Assembly (NCBI RefSeq): GCF_002573715.1
Contig: NZ_PDHM01000027.1
Span: forward strand, 1 to 64,000
DNA: 64,000 bases
Source: Paenibacillus sp. EZ-K15
Lineage (GTDB): Bacteria > Bacillota > Bacilli > Paenibacillales > Paenibacillaceae
Reading direction: 5' to 3'
Made by a program: the position numbers and the translations under genes. Shown piece after piece: positions 26,874 through 35,244 of this stretch (positions are counted from its first letter, which is position 1; every line of letters starts with the position of its first letter). A model generated the notes under the pieces. It had not been told where the DNA came from. It saw nothing but the letters and a program-made list of their open reading frames with translations, and did no database searches.

Positions 26874-27422
26874 CTATTCAAAATTCATCTCTGCGTCTTT
26901 CAGCAGCGGGTGCCGCTGGTCTTTATCCGATAGAATCGGATTCGACGTTGGCCATTCAATCTCCAAAGCCGGATCATTCCATAATATGCCACGGTCATTC
27001 TCGGGGGAATAATATTCGTCCACTTTATAGAGAACCTGGGTATTGGGTACGAGTGTACAAAAACCATGTGCGAAGCCCTTAGGCACCAGCAGCTGACGAT
27101 GGTTATGCTCGCTCAAAATGACGCCAACCCACTGACCAAAAGTAGGGGAGCTTTTTCTAATATCTACGATCACATCGTAAATAGCACCTGTTAGGACACG
27201 TATGAGTTTGGTTTGAGCCTTAGGGTTGAGCTGATAATGAAGACCACGGAGAACCCCAGCTTCGGCGGATAAAGATTGGTTGTCTTGGATGAAGTTATAG
27301 GTAATGCCATGCTGCTTAAATAGCGAATCGTTGTAACTCTCCATAAAAAAGCCCCGGTGATCGCCGTGGACTTTTGGTTCAATCAAAAAAGCGCCATTCA
27401 ATATCAAATGAGTGTTTTTCAT
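26874..27422 (-). CDS. rfbC: dTDP-4-dehydrorhamnose 3,5-epimerase
   Basis: Cupin epimerase of 182 aa for the third step of dTDP-L-rhamnose synthesis. Diagnostic segments are DHRGFFMESYN, FIQDNQSLSAEAGVLRGLHY (catalytic His region), IYDVIVDIRKSSPTFG, LVPKGFAHGFCTL (active-site GFAHGF) and YSPENDRGILWNDP. TGGAG lies 11 bp upstream of the ATG. Together with rfbB and rfbD it forms a tight operon; rfbA lies about 10 kb upstream at the head of the cluster. Confidence 0.96.
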   Translation of the reverse strand: MKNTHLILNGAFLIEPKVHGDHRGFFMESYNDSLFKQHGITYNFIQDNQSLSAEAGVLRGLHYQLNPKAQTKLIRVLTGAIYDVIVDIRKSSPTFGQWVGVILSEHNHRQLLVPKGFAHGFCTLVPNTQVLYKVDEYYSPENDRGILWNDPALEIEWPTSNPILSDKDQRHPLLKDAEMNFE

Positions 27423-27467
27423 CTATTTGATTCTCCATATCAATTTAATATAGTATGAATATTCCAT

Positions 27468-27899
27468 TCACTTATCGGCCTTAATATCAACCTTATTAAA
27501 AACCCAATATCTTGAGAGGGAATAATTAAATATTGGTACCAACACTATAGCTGTAAGTTGACCAAATAAATAAGAGTATTCTAATATATTCACAATTACA
27601 AACATAATAATTATATTAAGTAATAGACCAATAGAACATGTGATAGTATATTTTATAAAACTATTTTTAGTCTTGCTATTCCTTTTAAATGTCCATTTTG
27701 AATTTAATACATAAGATAATACCAAAGAAAAAACAAATCCTATCACTGTTGCCAAAACCGGAATTATTTTTAAATATTCTACACTCAGAGCAAGTACGCC
27801 TGTATGTACTATTGTTCCCAGTAAGCCAACGAATCCATATTGAAAAAAGTTGAATATCTCCGGATATTCTCTTAACTTCTTTAACAGCATATTTATCAT
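27468..27899 (-). CDS. GtrA-family membrane protein (candidate polyprenyl-P-sugar flippase)
   Basis: A 143-aa protein with four membrane helices. FFQYGFVGLLGTIVHTGVLAL and FVFSLVLSYVLNSKWTFKR are the GtrA signature, and a second WVF motif (SRYWVFNK) lies near the end. GtrA proteins are thought to move polyprenyl-phosphate-linked glucose or related sugars across the membrane for extracytoplasmic modification of glycans. It overlaps the DUF2304 gene by 4 bp and is followed by rfbC. Confidence 0.88.
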   Translation of the reverse strand: MINMLLKKLREYPEIFNFFQYGFVGLLGTIVHTGVLALSVEYLKIIPVLATVIGFVFSLVLSYVLNSKWTFKRNSKTKNSFIKYTITCSIGLLLNIIIMFVIVNILEYSYLFGQLTAIVLVPIFNYSLSRYWVFNKVDIKADK

Positions 27900-28291
27900 A
27901 GGATGTCCCTGTTAGATGAAGAAGTATTGGCATTAGGATGAAATTGTTTAATTTGATCAATTTCATTCTTTAATAATCCAATCTCTTGTGTCAACTTTTT
28001 AGTTTGGTTAGTAAGCTGCGATATAATTACCGTATTATTATAAAGAATAATGAAGACAATAATGAACGATACTAGATATAGTGCGTTTACAGGGGTTTCG
28101 ATATAGATGTTATTGGAAATAAAGAAAAGAATCCCTGGAAATACAGACAGTAACAACGATACCAAACTTAATATTAACCATAATAGAGTGTATTTTAATT
28201 CCAATTTATATTTACGAATATTATTCAACAAGAAGAGCAACAAGCCAATGTTCAGTAACATTAACAATATCTGCAGATTAAATGATATCAT
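27896..28291 (-). CDS. DUF2304-type small membrane protein
   Basis: A 131-aa protein with three hydrophobic segments (about 5-22, 33-50, 67-88), then a charged helix likely to form a coiled coil (about 92-117) and a polar tail (NANTSSSNRD). The pattern matches DUF2304 proteins, which recur next to dolichol-phosphate-mannose-synthase-like GT2 and GtrA genes. A partner role in polyprenyl-phosphate sugar synthesis or transport is inferred from that context only. It lies 5 bp after the GT2 gene at 28297-28998. Confidence 0.7.
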   Translation of the reverse strand: MISFNLQILLMLLNIGLLLFLLNNIRKYKLELKYTLLWLILSLVSLLLSVFPGILFFISNNIYIETPVNALYLVSFIIVFIILYNNTVIISQLTNQTKKLTQEIGLLKNEIDQIKQFHPNANTSSSNRDIL

Positions 28292-28296
28292 AGTTT

Positions 28297-28998
28297 CTAT
28301 GCAATCTCCTTGTTACTTACTCTAAAGAAGTCAATCAGTATTGCTAAAGATACTTTAATCATATAGTATACTGCCTTGATCTTATTTATTGATGAAGCAC
28401 CGTTTTCCCTACTATTCATAATAACCGGCACTTCTATAACCCTTCTTTTATTCCTCAGCAAAGTAACAATCGTCTCAGGTTCCGGGTAATCAGATGGGTA
28501 TTTTTTTGCGAAAAAGTGAATCAATGTTTTGTTGCACGCTCTAAATCCAGATGTAGGATCAGTAATACTCTGTTTCAAAAGCAGCTTAATCAGACGACTA
28601 AAGTGCCTTATGCCTATTCTTCTCACAAAGCTAGATTGAAAGCCTTCCTTTGAGATATATCTTGAGCCAATTACTAAATCTGCTTTTTGTGCAATAATCG
28701 GCTCAATAATATTAGGTATATATTCTGGATTGTGCTGTCCGTCCCCATCAATCTGAATAGCGATATCATAGTTATTGTTAGCTGCAAATTGATAACCTGT
28801 TTGTACAGCACCACCAATGCCCAAATTATTGGGTAAATCAATAAATTCAACAGAGTATTGCTTGCATATTTCAATGGTTTTATCAGTAGAGCAATCATTA
28901 ATAACAAGCACATCAATATCAAACTCATGTAATTTCCTGAGAAGGGCTCCTAAGTTTCCTTCTTCATTGTAAGCGGGTATAAGTGCTAATACCTTCAT
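28297..28998 (-). CDS. polyprenyl-phosphate sugar synthase (GT2, DPM1/GtrB-like)
   Basis: A 233-aa GT2 enzyme that would make a polyprenyl-phosphate monosaccharide donor. VLALIPAYNEEGNLGALL, VLVINDCSTDKT, NNLGIGGAVQTGY, IQIDGDGQHNPEYIP (DxD), DLVIGSRY and DPTSGFRACN are typical of the DPM1-like group. It has no long C-terminal membrane domain, so anchoring may depend on the DUF2304 or GtrA partner. AGAGGA precedes the ATG. Confidence 0.9.
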   Translation of the reverse strand: MKVLALIPAYNEEGNLGALLRKLHEFDIDVLVINDCSTDKTIEICKQYSVEFIDLPNNLGIGGAVQTGYQFAANNNYDIAIQIDGDGQHNPEYIPNIIEPIIAQKADLVIGSRYISKEGFQSSFVRRIGIRHFSRLIKLLLKQSITDPTSGFRACNKTLIHFFAKKYPSDYPEPETIVTLLRNKRRVIEVPVIMNSRENGASSINKIKAVYYMIKVSLAILIDFFRVSNKEIA

Positions 28999-29054
28999 TT
29001 AAGTATCAATCCTCTTTAAAGGTTTAATTTTTTTTGATGTTTCGTGCTGTAGGA

Positions 29055-30863
29055 TTACTCGACCTTATACTTGTTGATTTCAATAGAATTATATTGAAAT
29101 TCCCCACCCATAAATACCGTAGGCACAATCATCAGAGACTGAACATCATCATCTATATATATAGTTTGTTTTTTTTGCATAAAGTTAATAGGATATTTAT
29201 AAACAGCATTTTCTGTGATCTCTGGTGTGTTCTTTCCAGTCCAATAAACAGTCATATAATCGTAAAAATAGCCTCCTGAAATATTGAAATTGATCTCTGT
29301 AACAACATCGCTATATTCTGTAAATTTATTATTAACTCTAATAATCGTTGGTCCAACTAAGTTATTGACATAAGAGCCTCTGGTAATTTCACTTGCATTC
29401 TCTATTGATATTTCTTCTTTAGTATAACTTTGTTTTACTAATAAATTTTCTTTTCTTAAGGACGAGACATCTATCCCCATATATTTACTTATACGATATT
29501 CTGACATCTCCCCACTAATCTGATATGCATATATATAAACACTATACGCAAGTACCAAAGAAAATACTGTTGCTACTGAACTATAGCAGATTCGAATCCA
29601 ACGATCAGATATTTTTTGGAACTTATTAATATAAGCATCTTCTATTCCAGATGGACTTTTTAGATTTCTTAGCCTCCTCTCAATTATATCTAAAACTACT
29701 GCCAAGGTAATAAATAAAAAAGGAACAGAAGGATAAACATACCTTGGTAAGCCATGAAAAGGCATATTCATTAATGTAAATCCAAGCGGTATACAAGAAA
29801 TAAATAGTGCTTCCCAACGGCACTTTTTAATAATAAATGGTATCAACAAAATACAAGGAACAACAATAAGTTGTTGTAGAATGAGAAATGGCTTTAGAAT
29901 CCTTTCTGGGTGAACTAAATTTTCATCCCAAAGATCTCCCCACATATATTGAAAAAATCCAAAAATTCTCCATTTATAATATAAAATAGGGTTTGTATCT
30001 ATATTAACACTTAAGATCTCTTCCAACGTTTTATTGTAGGTGAATTCCATATCCAAGTAATATGGAACTGCCCCCCATACTTTTGGATTTACACCAGCTT
30101 CTGAGAAGAACATAAATGTATCAAATGTAAGCCAATTACGAATCCACCATGGTATCATACCAAGACAGAATGTACCAAGTAGTAACAAAACATTTCTAAC
30201 GGATATTTTTTTCGGCAGATTCATATATACTAATGCAAAAATAATAGCAAGTATTAGTAAAGGAAATGCTAAGGCCCTCACATGAATAGCACTAGTTACC
30301 AAAAGCCCAGAGATTACAAAATATAATGCACTATTTCTCTGCATTCCTTTCAAAAAAAAGTAAACAAACGCTAAAAGTAAGAAAGAAAACAATTGCTCTG
30401 TGAGCATCCTATCAATATTGTAAATAAAACCGGGATAAATCGATGCCAAAAGTAATGAGAAACTTACATACAGCTTTTTAATATCTAGCAAACAAAGAAT
30501 TCTATAAATCAGCCAAAGAGTACATAAGTTTAAAATCAATTGAACTATAAATACAGCTTGGGTTGAATGATCAGAAAAAAAATATACTATTGCAATGAAA
30601 AGTGGATACCCAGGTGACAAAACCTTTGTTGGTTCTACTAATTGTGTCCCCTTAAACATGTCCCCTTCTCTATCATAAGTTAACGTATTGTTTTTTAATA
30701 TATTTTCCGCAGCGTAATGATATACTAACTCATCACTTCCCGTTCTTAAGTCTCTTGTCGTATCAATAACGGGGATTCTTATAATCACGGCAAGTATAAA
30801 AATTAATAATATCGATATTTTATACAAACTTGATTTATTTAATAACATCCTAAAAGATTGCAT
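29055..30863 (-). CDS. GT-C (GT39/ArnT-like) membrane glycosyltransferase
   Basis: A 602-aa protein with about 11 membrane helices in the first 430 residues and a beta-rich extracellular C-terminal domain. The first loop has DLRTGSDELVYHYAA, where the acidic residues fit the catalytic Asp/Glu of GT-C enzymes using polyprenyl-phosphate donors. VLSPGYPLFIAIVY and NIDRMLTEQLFSF match the PMT/ArnT pattern. It probably uses the donor made by the DPM1-like GT2 and flipped by GtrA to modify the surface glycan. GGAAGGA precedes the ATG. Confidence 0.82.
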   Translation of the reverse strand: MQSFRMLLNKSSLYKISILLIFILAVIIRIPVIDTTRDLRTGSDELVYHYAAENILKNNTLTYDREGDMFKGTQLVEPTKVLSPGYPLFIAIVYFFSDHSTQAVFIVQLILNLCTLWLIYRILCLLDIKKLYVSFSLLLASIYPGFIYNIDRMLTEQLFSFLLLAFVYFFLKGMQRNSALYFVISGLLVTSAIHVRALAFPLLILAIIFALVYMNLPKKISVRNVLLLLGTFCLGMIPWWIRNWLTFDTFMFFSEAGVNPKVWGAVPYYLDMEFTYNKTLEEILSVNIDTNPILYYKWRIFGFFQYMWGDLWDENLVHPERILKPFLILQQLIVVPCILLIPFIIKKCRWEALFISCIPLGFTLMNMPFHGLPRYVYPSVPFLFITLAVVLDIIERRLRNLKSPSGIEDAYINKFQKISDRWIRICYSSVATVFSLVLAYSVYIYAYQISGEMSEYRISKYMGIDVSSLRKENLLVKQSYTKEEISIENASEITRGSYVNNLVGPTIIRVNNKFTEYSDVVTEINFNISGGYFYDYMTVYWTGKNTPEITENAVYKYPINFMQKKQTIYIDDDVQSLMIVPTVFMGGEFQYNSIEINKYKVE

Positions 30864-30907
30864 GCTGCTCTGTTCCTTCCACTATGGCTTCAGAATCTTT
30901 TGTTATA

Positions 30908-32008
30908 TTAATTACTACTTATTTTTTTGTAAACTTTTCTGAAAAAAGCTTTAAACCCTTGAGTACGAATAACTTTAAAGGATTTAGAAATTACCCCACT
31001 AGACTTTGTAATTAGTGTTAAGTTGCCAATCTTCTTATTGAAATATTCATTACTGAATTCAAAAGGATCTTCCACACTGAACATTACATCATAATCTTTT
31101 CGATATGCATATCTTACACTATCTTCAATTTTCTCTCCTGAAGTATAGGAACTATATGTCCAAGTAGTTTTTGAAATTGCATCTGCATTATTTGCATCAT
31201 GAATTTCAGAATACTCCGAGTATAACTTTTTAAAAGGATGATCTCCTTCCGGAAGCCATTTTCGCATGCACATTTGAGCAGTATCTCCATAACCAGAGAA
31301 ATGTATAAACCGAATCGGATCTCCTTTAATATAATATTTACCATTTTCTTCAATCATATTGCAGTTTAATAACGACCATGGTGCAAAATCATAGCCACGA
31401 TGCTTAAATATTTCGACATCAAAAAAGCAAGGAGCCAAATCTATCCACTTTTGATCAGTAAAAACTCCATTTTGTATATCATCGTAACAATATAGATATA
31501 AACGTTCAGCCCACCAATTAATAAAACTCTGTGCCTCCTGACTCCGATTAACTCCTAAAAAGCCTAAATTGTATACTCCATGAGCAGTACTAGAAAGTTC
31601 CATATCAATATTACCTGGCTCAAGTAGATGTGGACATAAAACAATAGGACGTGTATCCAATAATGATCTTAGTTCTGTAAAATCTGAGTAAACATAAATA
31701 TCCGGATCTAAATAAATAAATTTATCCTCATCAGGAAATTCGTTATAAAGATACCGAAAAAATTGACCTTTAACAGAGGTAGAGGCTTCCACAATTGTAT
31801 GTTTAAAAATAAATCGATTAAAATTACCTTCCCATGCATCCTTGGATAAAACAATTCTATCGAAATATTGATATTCAACTTGAGGAATTACTTCTCGCTC
31901 AGTTAGACATACGATAAAAGTAGCATCAGGAATATTTTCTTTAACAGACTTTGCTAAGGTCCTGGCTTTATGTACATAGTTAGCACAAATCGATGTAAAA
32001 ATTATCAT
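30908..32008 (-). CDS. glycosyltransferase with GT-A-like fold
   Basis: A 366-aa protein beginning MIIFTSICANYVHKARTLAK and containing FRYLYNEFPDEDKFIYLDPD with the DPD metal-binding triad, then HGVYNLGFLGV and IHFSGYG. These resemble nucleotide-diphospho-sugar transferases of the GT8-like group found in surface-glycan clusters. Donor and linkage are unknown. The ATG at 32008 is used because it sits 9 bp after AGAGG; an in-frame TTG three codons earlier is too close to that site. Confidence 0.75.
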   Translation of the reverse strand: MIIFTSICANYVHKARTLAKSVKENIPDATFIVCLTEREVIPQVEYQYFDRIVLSKDAWEGNFNRFIFKHTIVEASTSVKGQFFRYLYNEFPDEDKFIYLDPDIYVYSDFTELRSLLDTRPIVLCPHLLEPGNIDMELSSTAHGVYNLGFLGVNRSQEAQSFINWWAERLYLYCYDDIQNGVFTDQKWIDLAPCFFDVEIFKHRGYDFAPWSLLNCNMIEENGKYYIKGDPIRFIHFSGYGDTAQMCMRKWLPEGDHPFKKLYSEYSEIHDANNADAISKTTWTYSSYTSGEKIEDSVRYAYRKDYDVMFSVEDPFEFSNEYFNKKIGNLTLITKSSGVISKSFKVIRTQGFKAFFRKVYKKISSN

Positions 32009-32022
32009 TTTTTTCAAACCTC

Positions 32023-32862
32023 TTATTTCATTATGAATTTTTTAACGATTGATTTAAGGACAGGTATACGCTTAATTCTTTCTAATATCAGTATCCCTTC
32101 CTGAAGTGTTTTATTTATGAACAGCTGATCAATAAGTGCGTCTCTTAACACTAGTGCATATTGGTCTTTGTACTTTTCATAGAGTTGTGGATGTTGCCGA
32201 TAAATATCCTGGTAGGTTTCCTTTACAATACCTGAGTTAGTTAAAAATTCAGTAGTACGGGAACTTGGCTTTATACGATAATGAAACAGTACCTCAGGAA
32301 TCTGATAAACTCCCTTTCCAATTTCGATAATGGACAACCAAAAATCATAGTCCTCCATCCCGTGTTGCATACGGGTATTGAACCCCCCCACTTTTTCCCA
32401 ATCCTCCCGATGAAACAAGGCAGTCACAAACACAATATTATCTAATAACATTTTGTCCAACGAATAGTCGGGCAGATCCCATTTACCACTTCTCTCACCA
32501 AACAGTTCTGCGTAACAATAGACAACGCCAATACTCTCATCATTCTCTAGAACACGAACAGCCTTCTCAATGTAATCCGGCTCAATCTTATCATCTGCGT
32601 CCAAAGGCAGAATATATTTCCCTGTCGCTTTAGCAATACCAGCATTTCTGGCTCCAGCTGGTCTGGCACGATTAGTTTTAACGATTTTAATATTTGGACC
32701 CGTTATACGACCAAGAACATCTAATGTGTGCTCATTATCAGACCCGTCATCAATTATTATTAGCTCCACATTCTTGTAGGTTTGCGAAAAAACTGAAGAT
32801 ATCGCTTCTTCTATATACTCCCCATCGTTGTAACAGGGCATAATAACACTGACTTTATTCAT
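32023..32862 (-). CDS. GT2 glycosyltransferase
   Basis: A 279-aa GT-A enzyme with VSVIMPCYNDGEYIEEAI, ELIIIDDGSDNEHT, RPAGARNAGIAKA, YILPLDADDKIEPDYI (DADD) and HGMEDYDFWLSI (the ED base). The C terminus is basic (KRIPVLKSIVKKFIMK). It probably extends the main glycan chain in the cytoplasm. AGGAGG precedes the ATG, which overlaps the 3' end of the WbdD-like gene by 8 bp, so the two are coupled. Confidence 0.87.
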   Translation of the reverse strand: MNKVSVIMPCYNDGEYIEEAISSVFSQTYKNVELIIIDDGSDNEHTLDVLGRITGPNIKIVKTNRARPAGARNAGIAKATGKYILPLDADDKIEPDYIEKAVRVLENDESIGVVYCYAELFGERSGKWDLPDYSLDKMLLDNIVFVTALFHREDWEKVGGFNTRMQHGMEDYDFWLSIIEIGKGVYQIPEVLFHYRIKPSSRTTEFLTNSGIVKETYQDIYRQHPQLYEKYKDQYALVLRDALIDQLFINKTLQEGILILERIKRIPVLKSIVKKFIMK

Positions 32863-35221
32863 CGGCTTTCCTCCTTGCTATTTGCCCACGCAGCAATACC
32901 TTGACGGCTGTCTTTAAACGCCTTTCATCCATTTGAGTAAGGATAAAGTTTAGCTCATCCTGTTTTTTATTCAGCTCGCTTAAGACTCTATCAAGCTCCT
33001 CTTTTTTTAAGACTAGCTCTGTTCTAGTTTCTTTCAATTCTGTTTGAGCCTTATTCAATTGGTCTAACTCTTTATCTAATCGTTCTTGAACAGAGCTGTG
33101 CTTATTCCTTACACTATTTAGTTCGGTCTCTAGTTTTTGATTTATTAGTACATGCTCATCTAATTCACGACGATACTGGTTATTTTCTTCTTCTTTTTTT
33201 TGATAGCCCGTAGTCCAGTCTAAAACAACACAAGAAAAAAACACTTTTAGATATGATGCATTCTCAAATATACCACTCAGCTCAAACTGCGGATCAAAAG
33301 TGAAGAACTCGTAGCCTTTATCTTCAATATACCCCTCAGAATTGATGGGAATAATTTCATATACAGTTGCATCTGTTTCGATTTGCTGTATATTTATGCA
33401 GCTAGCCATTCCTTCAAGTGGATCCCACCTTAATTTATGGGCAAACTTAAGTTCTTCATTAGAAAATGTCACTACAAATCCTGATTCAGTAGGTTCAGCT
33501 TTGCGCCTTTCATAATTACTATCTGAAAACCCTTCCCCTAGATCGTAAAATACAGTGCTTTCCAATGAGTTTTCATTTAAATACTGTAGCGCGGCTTTCT
33601 CTATATCGATTGGAATAATATCTTCAGATAGGTAGTACAAATCCTTGATACCAACATAGTTCTTGGCAAAATTCTCTTCCCAATTAGAAAAACAACTCTC
33701 CGTTTCTGCAGTTATTTCTAACAGTTTATAAATATATGATTTATTCATAAATGCACTTAGATTATATTCATTCATAAGTTGCATTAACATTCGCCATAAA
33801 ACAAATTCTTGGGGGATCTTGAATGAGAAATGCCATTCATAATCAATAACGCTATACATTCCATTAGTTATGAAAATATTACCTGAGATTAGATCAATAT
33901 TAGCATCTTGAACCCACCGAAGAGCTTGTTGCGGGTTCATATCTCCAAATATTTTTTGGAATTCAACGGTTGATTGCTTATTTTGCAGATTTATATCGTT
34001 ATAGAGTTTATCCCTGAATCGTTCAAACTCAGTCAAAAAACCCATGAAATTGCCTTTTCGTATTTCAGAAAGCAAGACTTCTTCAAGGCTTTTCTCAGAA
34101 ATATAGGGAAAGATAATCTTCTGCCCATCCCATTCACTCGATATATTTTTGATATTCCCATTTCCATAAATCTGATTATTTTTTTCATGCATTTGTATTA
34201 AATGATCACAGCCCATAGGATTAAGAGCTTTTTTGTAGACAAACTTCTTATCATTATCGACATAGGTACATATACGAAACCTTTTATTTCTATTCGCGCT
34301 AATCTTGACATAGGATAAGTCTGTTTGAGATACTTCCATTGTTTTAGAAATTTCAACCAAGTAGGAATTTGCGAATTTGTCCATAATGTTAAGTTGCATT
34401 AATGATTGATAAACTTTATTTTCATCAAACAATTTAACTCTCGGCATATCTAATGGATAATCAGCAACAGTCGGAACCATCGTAGATATAGTCGTGTCAG
34501 TGAATATTTCAGCAGGGAATTTATAATCAGGATAAGGATAATAGAATTTTGTTGGGAACAAACCAGCCTTTTCTATTATTCCAATCAGTTCTTGCTTTGA
34601 AAAAGTCCTAACTTTCTCTTCAGAGGTATAATTGTTTAAACCAGAAAAGTACTTACCTGTATGATCTTCTTTTGACCCCGAAAAATATTTTAATCCAAGT
34701 CTATTTTCAATTGCGAGTAATATCCTCCCATTGTCCTCCAAGTGCTTTACGGATTTTTCGAGAAAATCTACATATGGGTCATTACTTTCTACCATATAGG
34801 AAGCATACTCTAACACACCATTTATTATTACGTAATCAAACTTCCATTCAATAGGAATGCTTTGAAAATCGCAAACTACAACCTCAAGATTGTTGTAGTG
34901 TTTATGTCGATGGAAGTTTACATCAGCTCTTCTTTTAGTTAATTCCACTGCAACTACCCTTGACGCTTTTTCACAGAAGAGACCTGTTAGTGCACCGCAA
35001 CCAGCTCCAATCTCCAAAACTGAACAATCTTTTTTGAATGGAAACCAATTTAGTATGTTTTGACGAAGGGGTGACATATGATATATAACGGGCCATCTTC
35101 CATCATTATACCAATTATCCTCATCTTGACCCGCTAACTGAAGCAATTCATACTCTATATCACCATCAGAATATACCTCATCAGTGCTTGAATCATAGTA
35201 ATCTAGATTCAACTTAGCCAT
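32855..35221 (-). CDS. WbdD-like methyltransferase / kinase-like / coiled-coil protein
   Basis: A 788-aa three-part protein. Residues about 60-180 are a class I methyltransferase (SVLEIGAGCGALTG, then VVAVELTKRRADV and DYVIINGVLEY). Residues about 310-480 look like a divergent protein-kinase fold: KFVYKKAL (possible beta-3 Lys), ANIDLISGNIFI (catalytic-loop-like, His replaced) and YSVIDYEWHF (DFG-like DYE). A beta-rich stretch follows, then heptad-rich charged sequence (about 675-765, coiled coil) and a basic end (KVLLRGQIARRK). E. coli WbdD has this layout and caps O9a chains while measuring length. The gene directly follows wzm and the Wzt-like gene, the order I recall for O9a. The ATG is set by GGGGGG upstream. 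Confidence 0.72.
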   Translation of the reverse strand: MAKLNLDYYDSSTDEVYSDGDIEYELLQLAGQDEDNWYNDGRWPVIYHMSPLRQNILNWFPFKKDCSVLEIGAGCGALTGLFCEKASRVVAVELTKRRADVNFHRHKHYNNLEVVVCDFQSIPIEWKFDYVIINGVLEYASYMVESNDPYVDFLEKSVKHLEDNGRILLAIENRLGLKYFSGSKEDHTGKYFSGLNNYTSEEKVRTFSKQELIGIIEKAGLFPTKFYYPYPDYKFPAEIFTDTTISTMVPTVADYPLDMPRVKLFDENKVYQSLMQLNIMDKFANSYLVEISKTMEVSQTDLSYVKISANRNKRFRICTYVDNDKKFVYKKALNPMGCDHLIQMHEKNNQIYGNGNIKNISSEWDGQKIIFPYISEKSLEEVLLSEIRKGNFMGFLTEFERFRDKLYNDINLQNKQSTVEFQKIFGDMNPQQALRWVQDANIDLISGNIFITNGMYSVIDYEWHFSFKIPQEFVLWRMLMQLMNEYNLSAFMNKSYIYKLLEITAETESCFSNWEENFAKNYVGIKDLYYLSEDIIPIDIEKAALQYLNENSLESTVFYDLGEGFSDSNYERRKAEPTESGFVVTFSNEELKFAHKLRWDPLEGMASCINIQQIETDATVYEIIPINSEGYIEDKGYEFFTFDPQFELSGIFENASYLKVFFSCVVLDWTTGYQKKEEENNQYRRELDEHVLINQKLETELNSVRNKHSSVQERLDKELDQLNKAQTELKETRTELVLKKEELDRVLSELNKKQDELNFILTQMDERRLKTAVKVLLRGQIARRKADE

Positions 35222-35244
35222 ACATTTCCCCCCAATCACTTATT

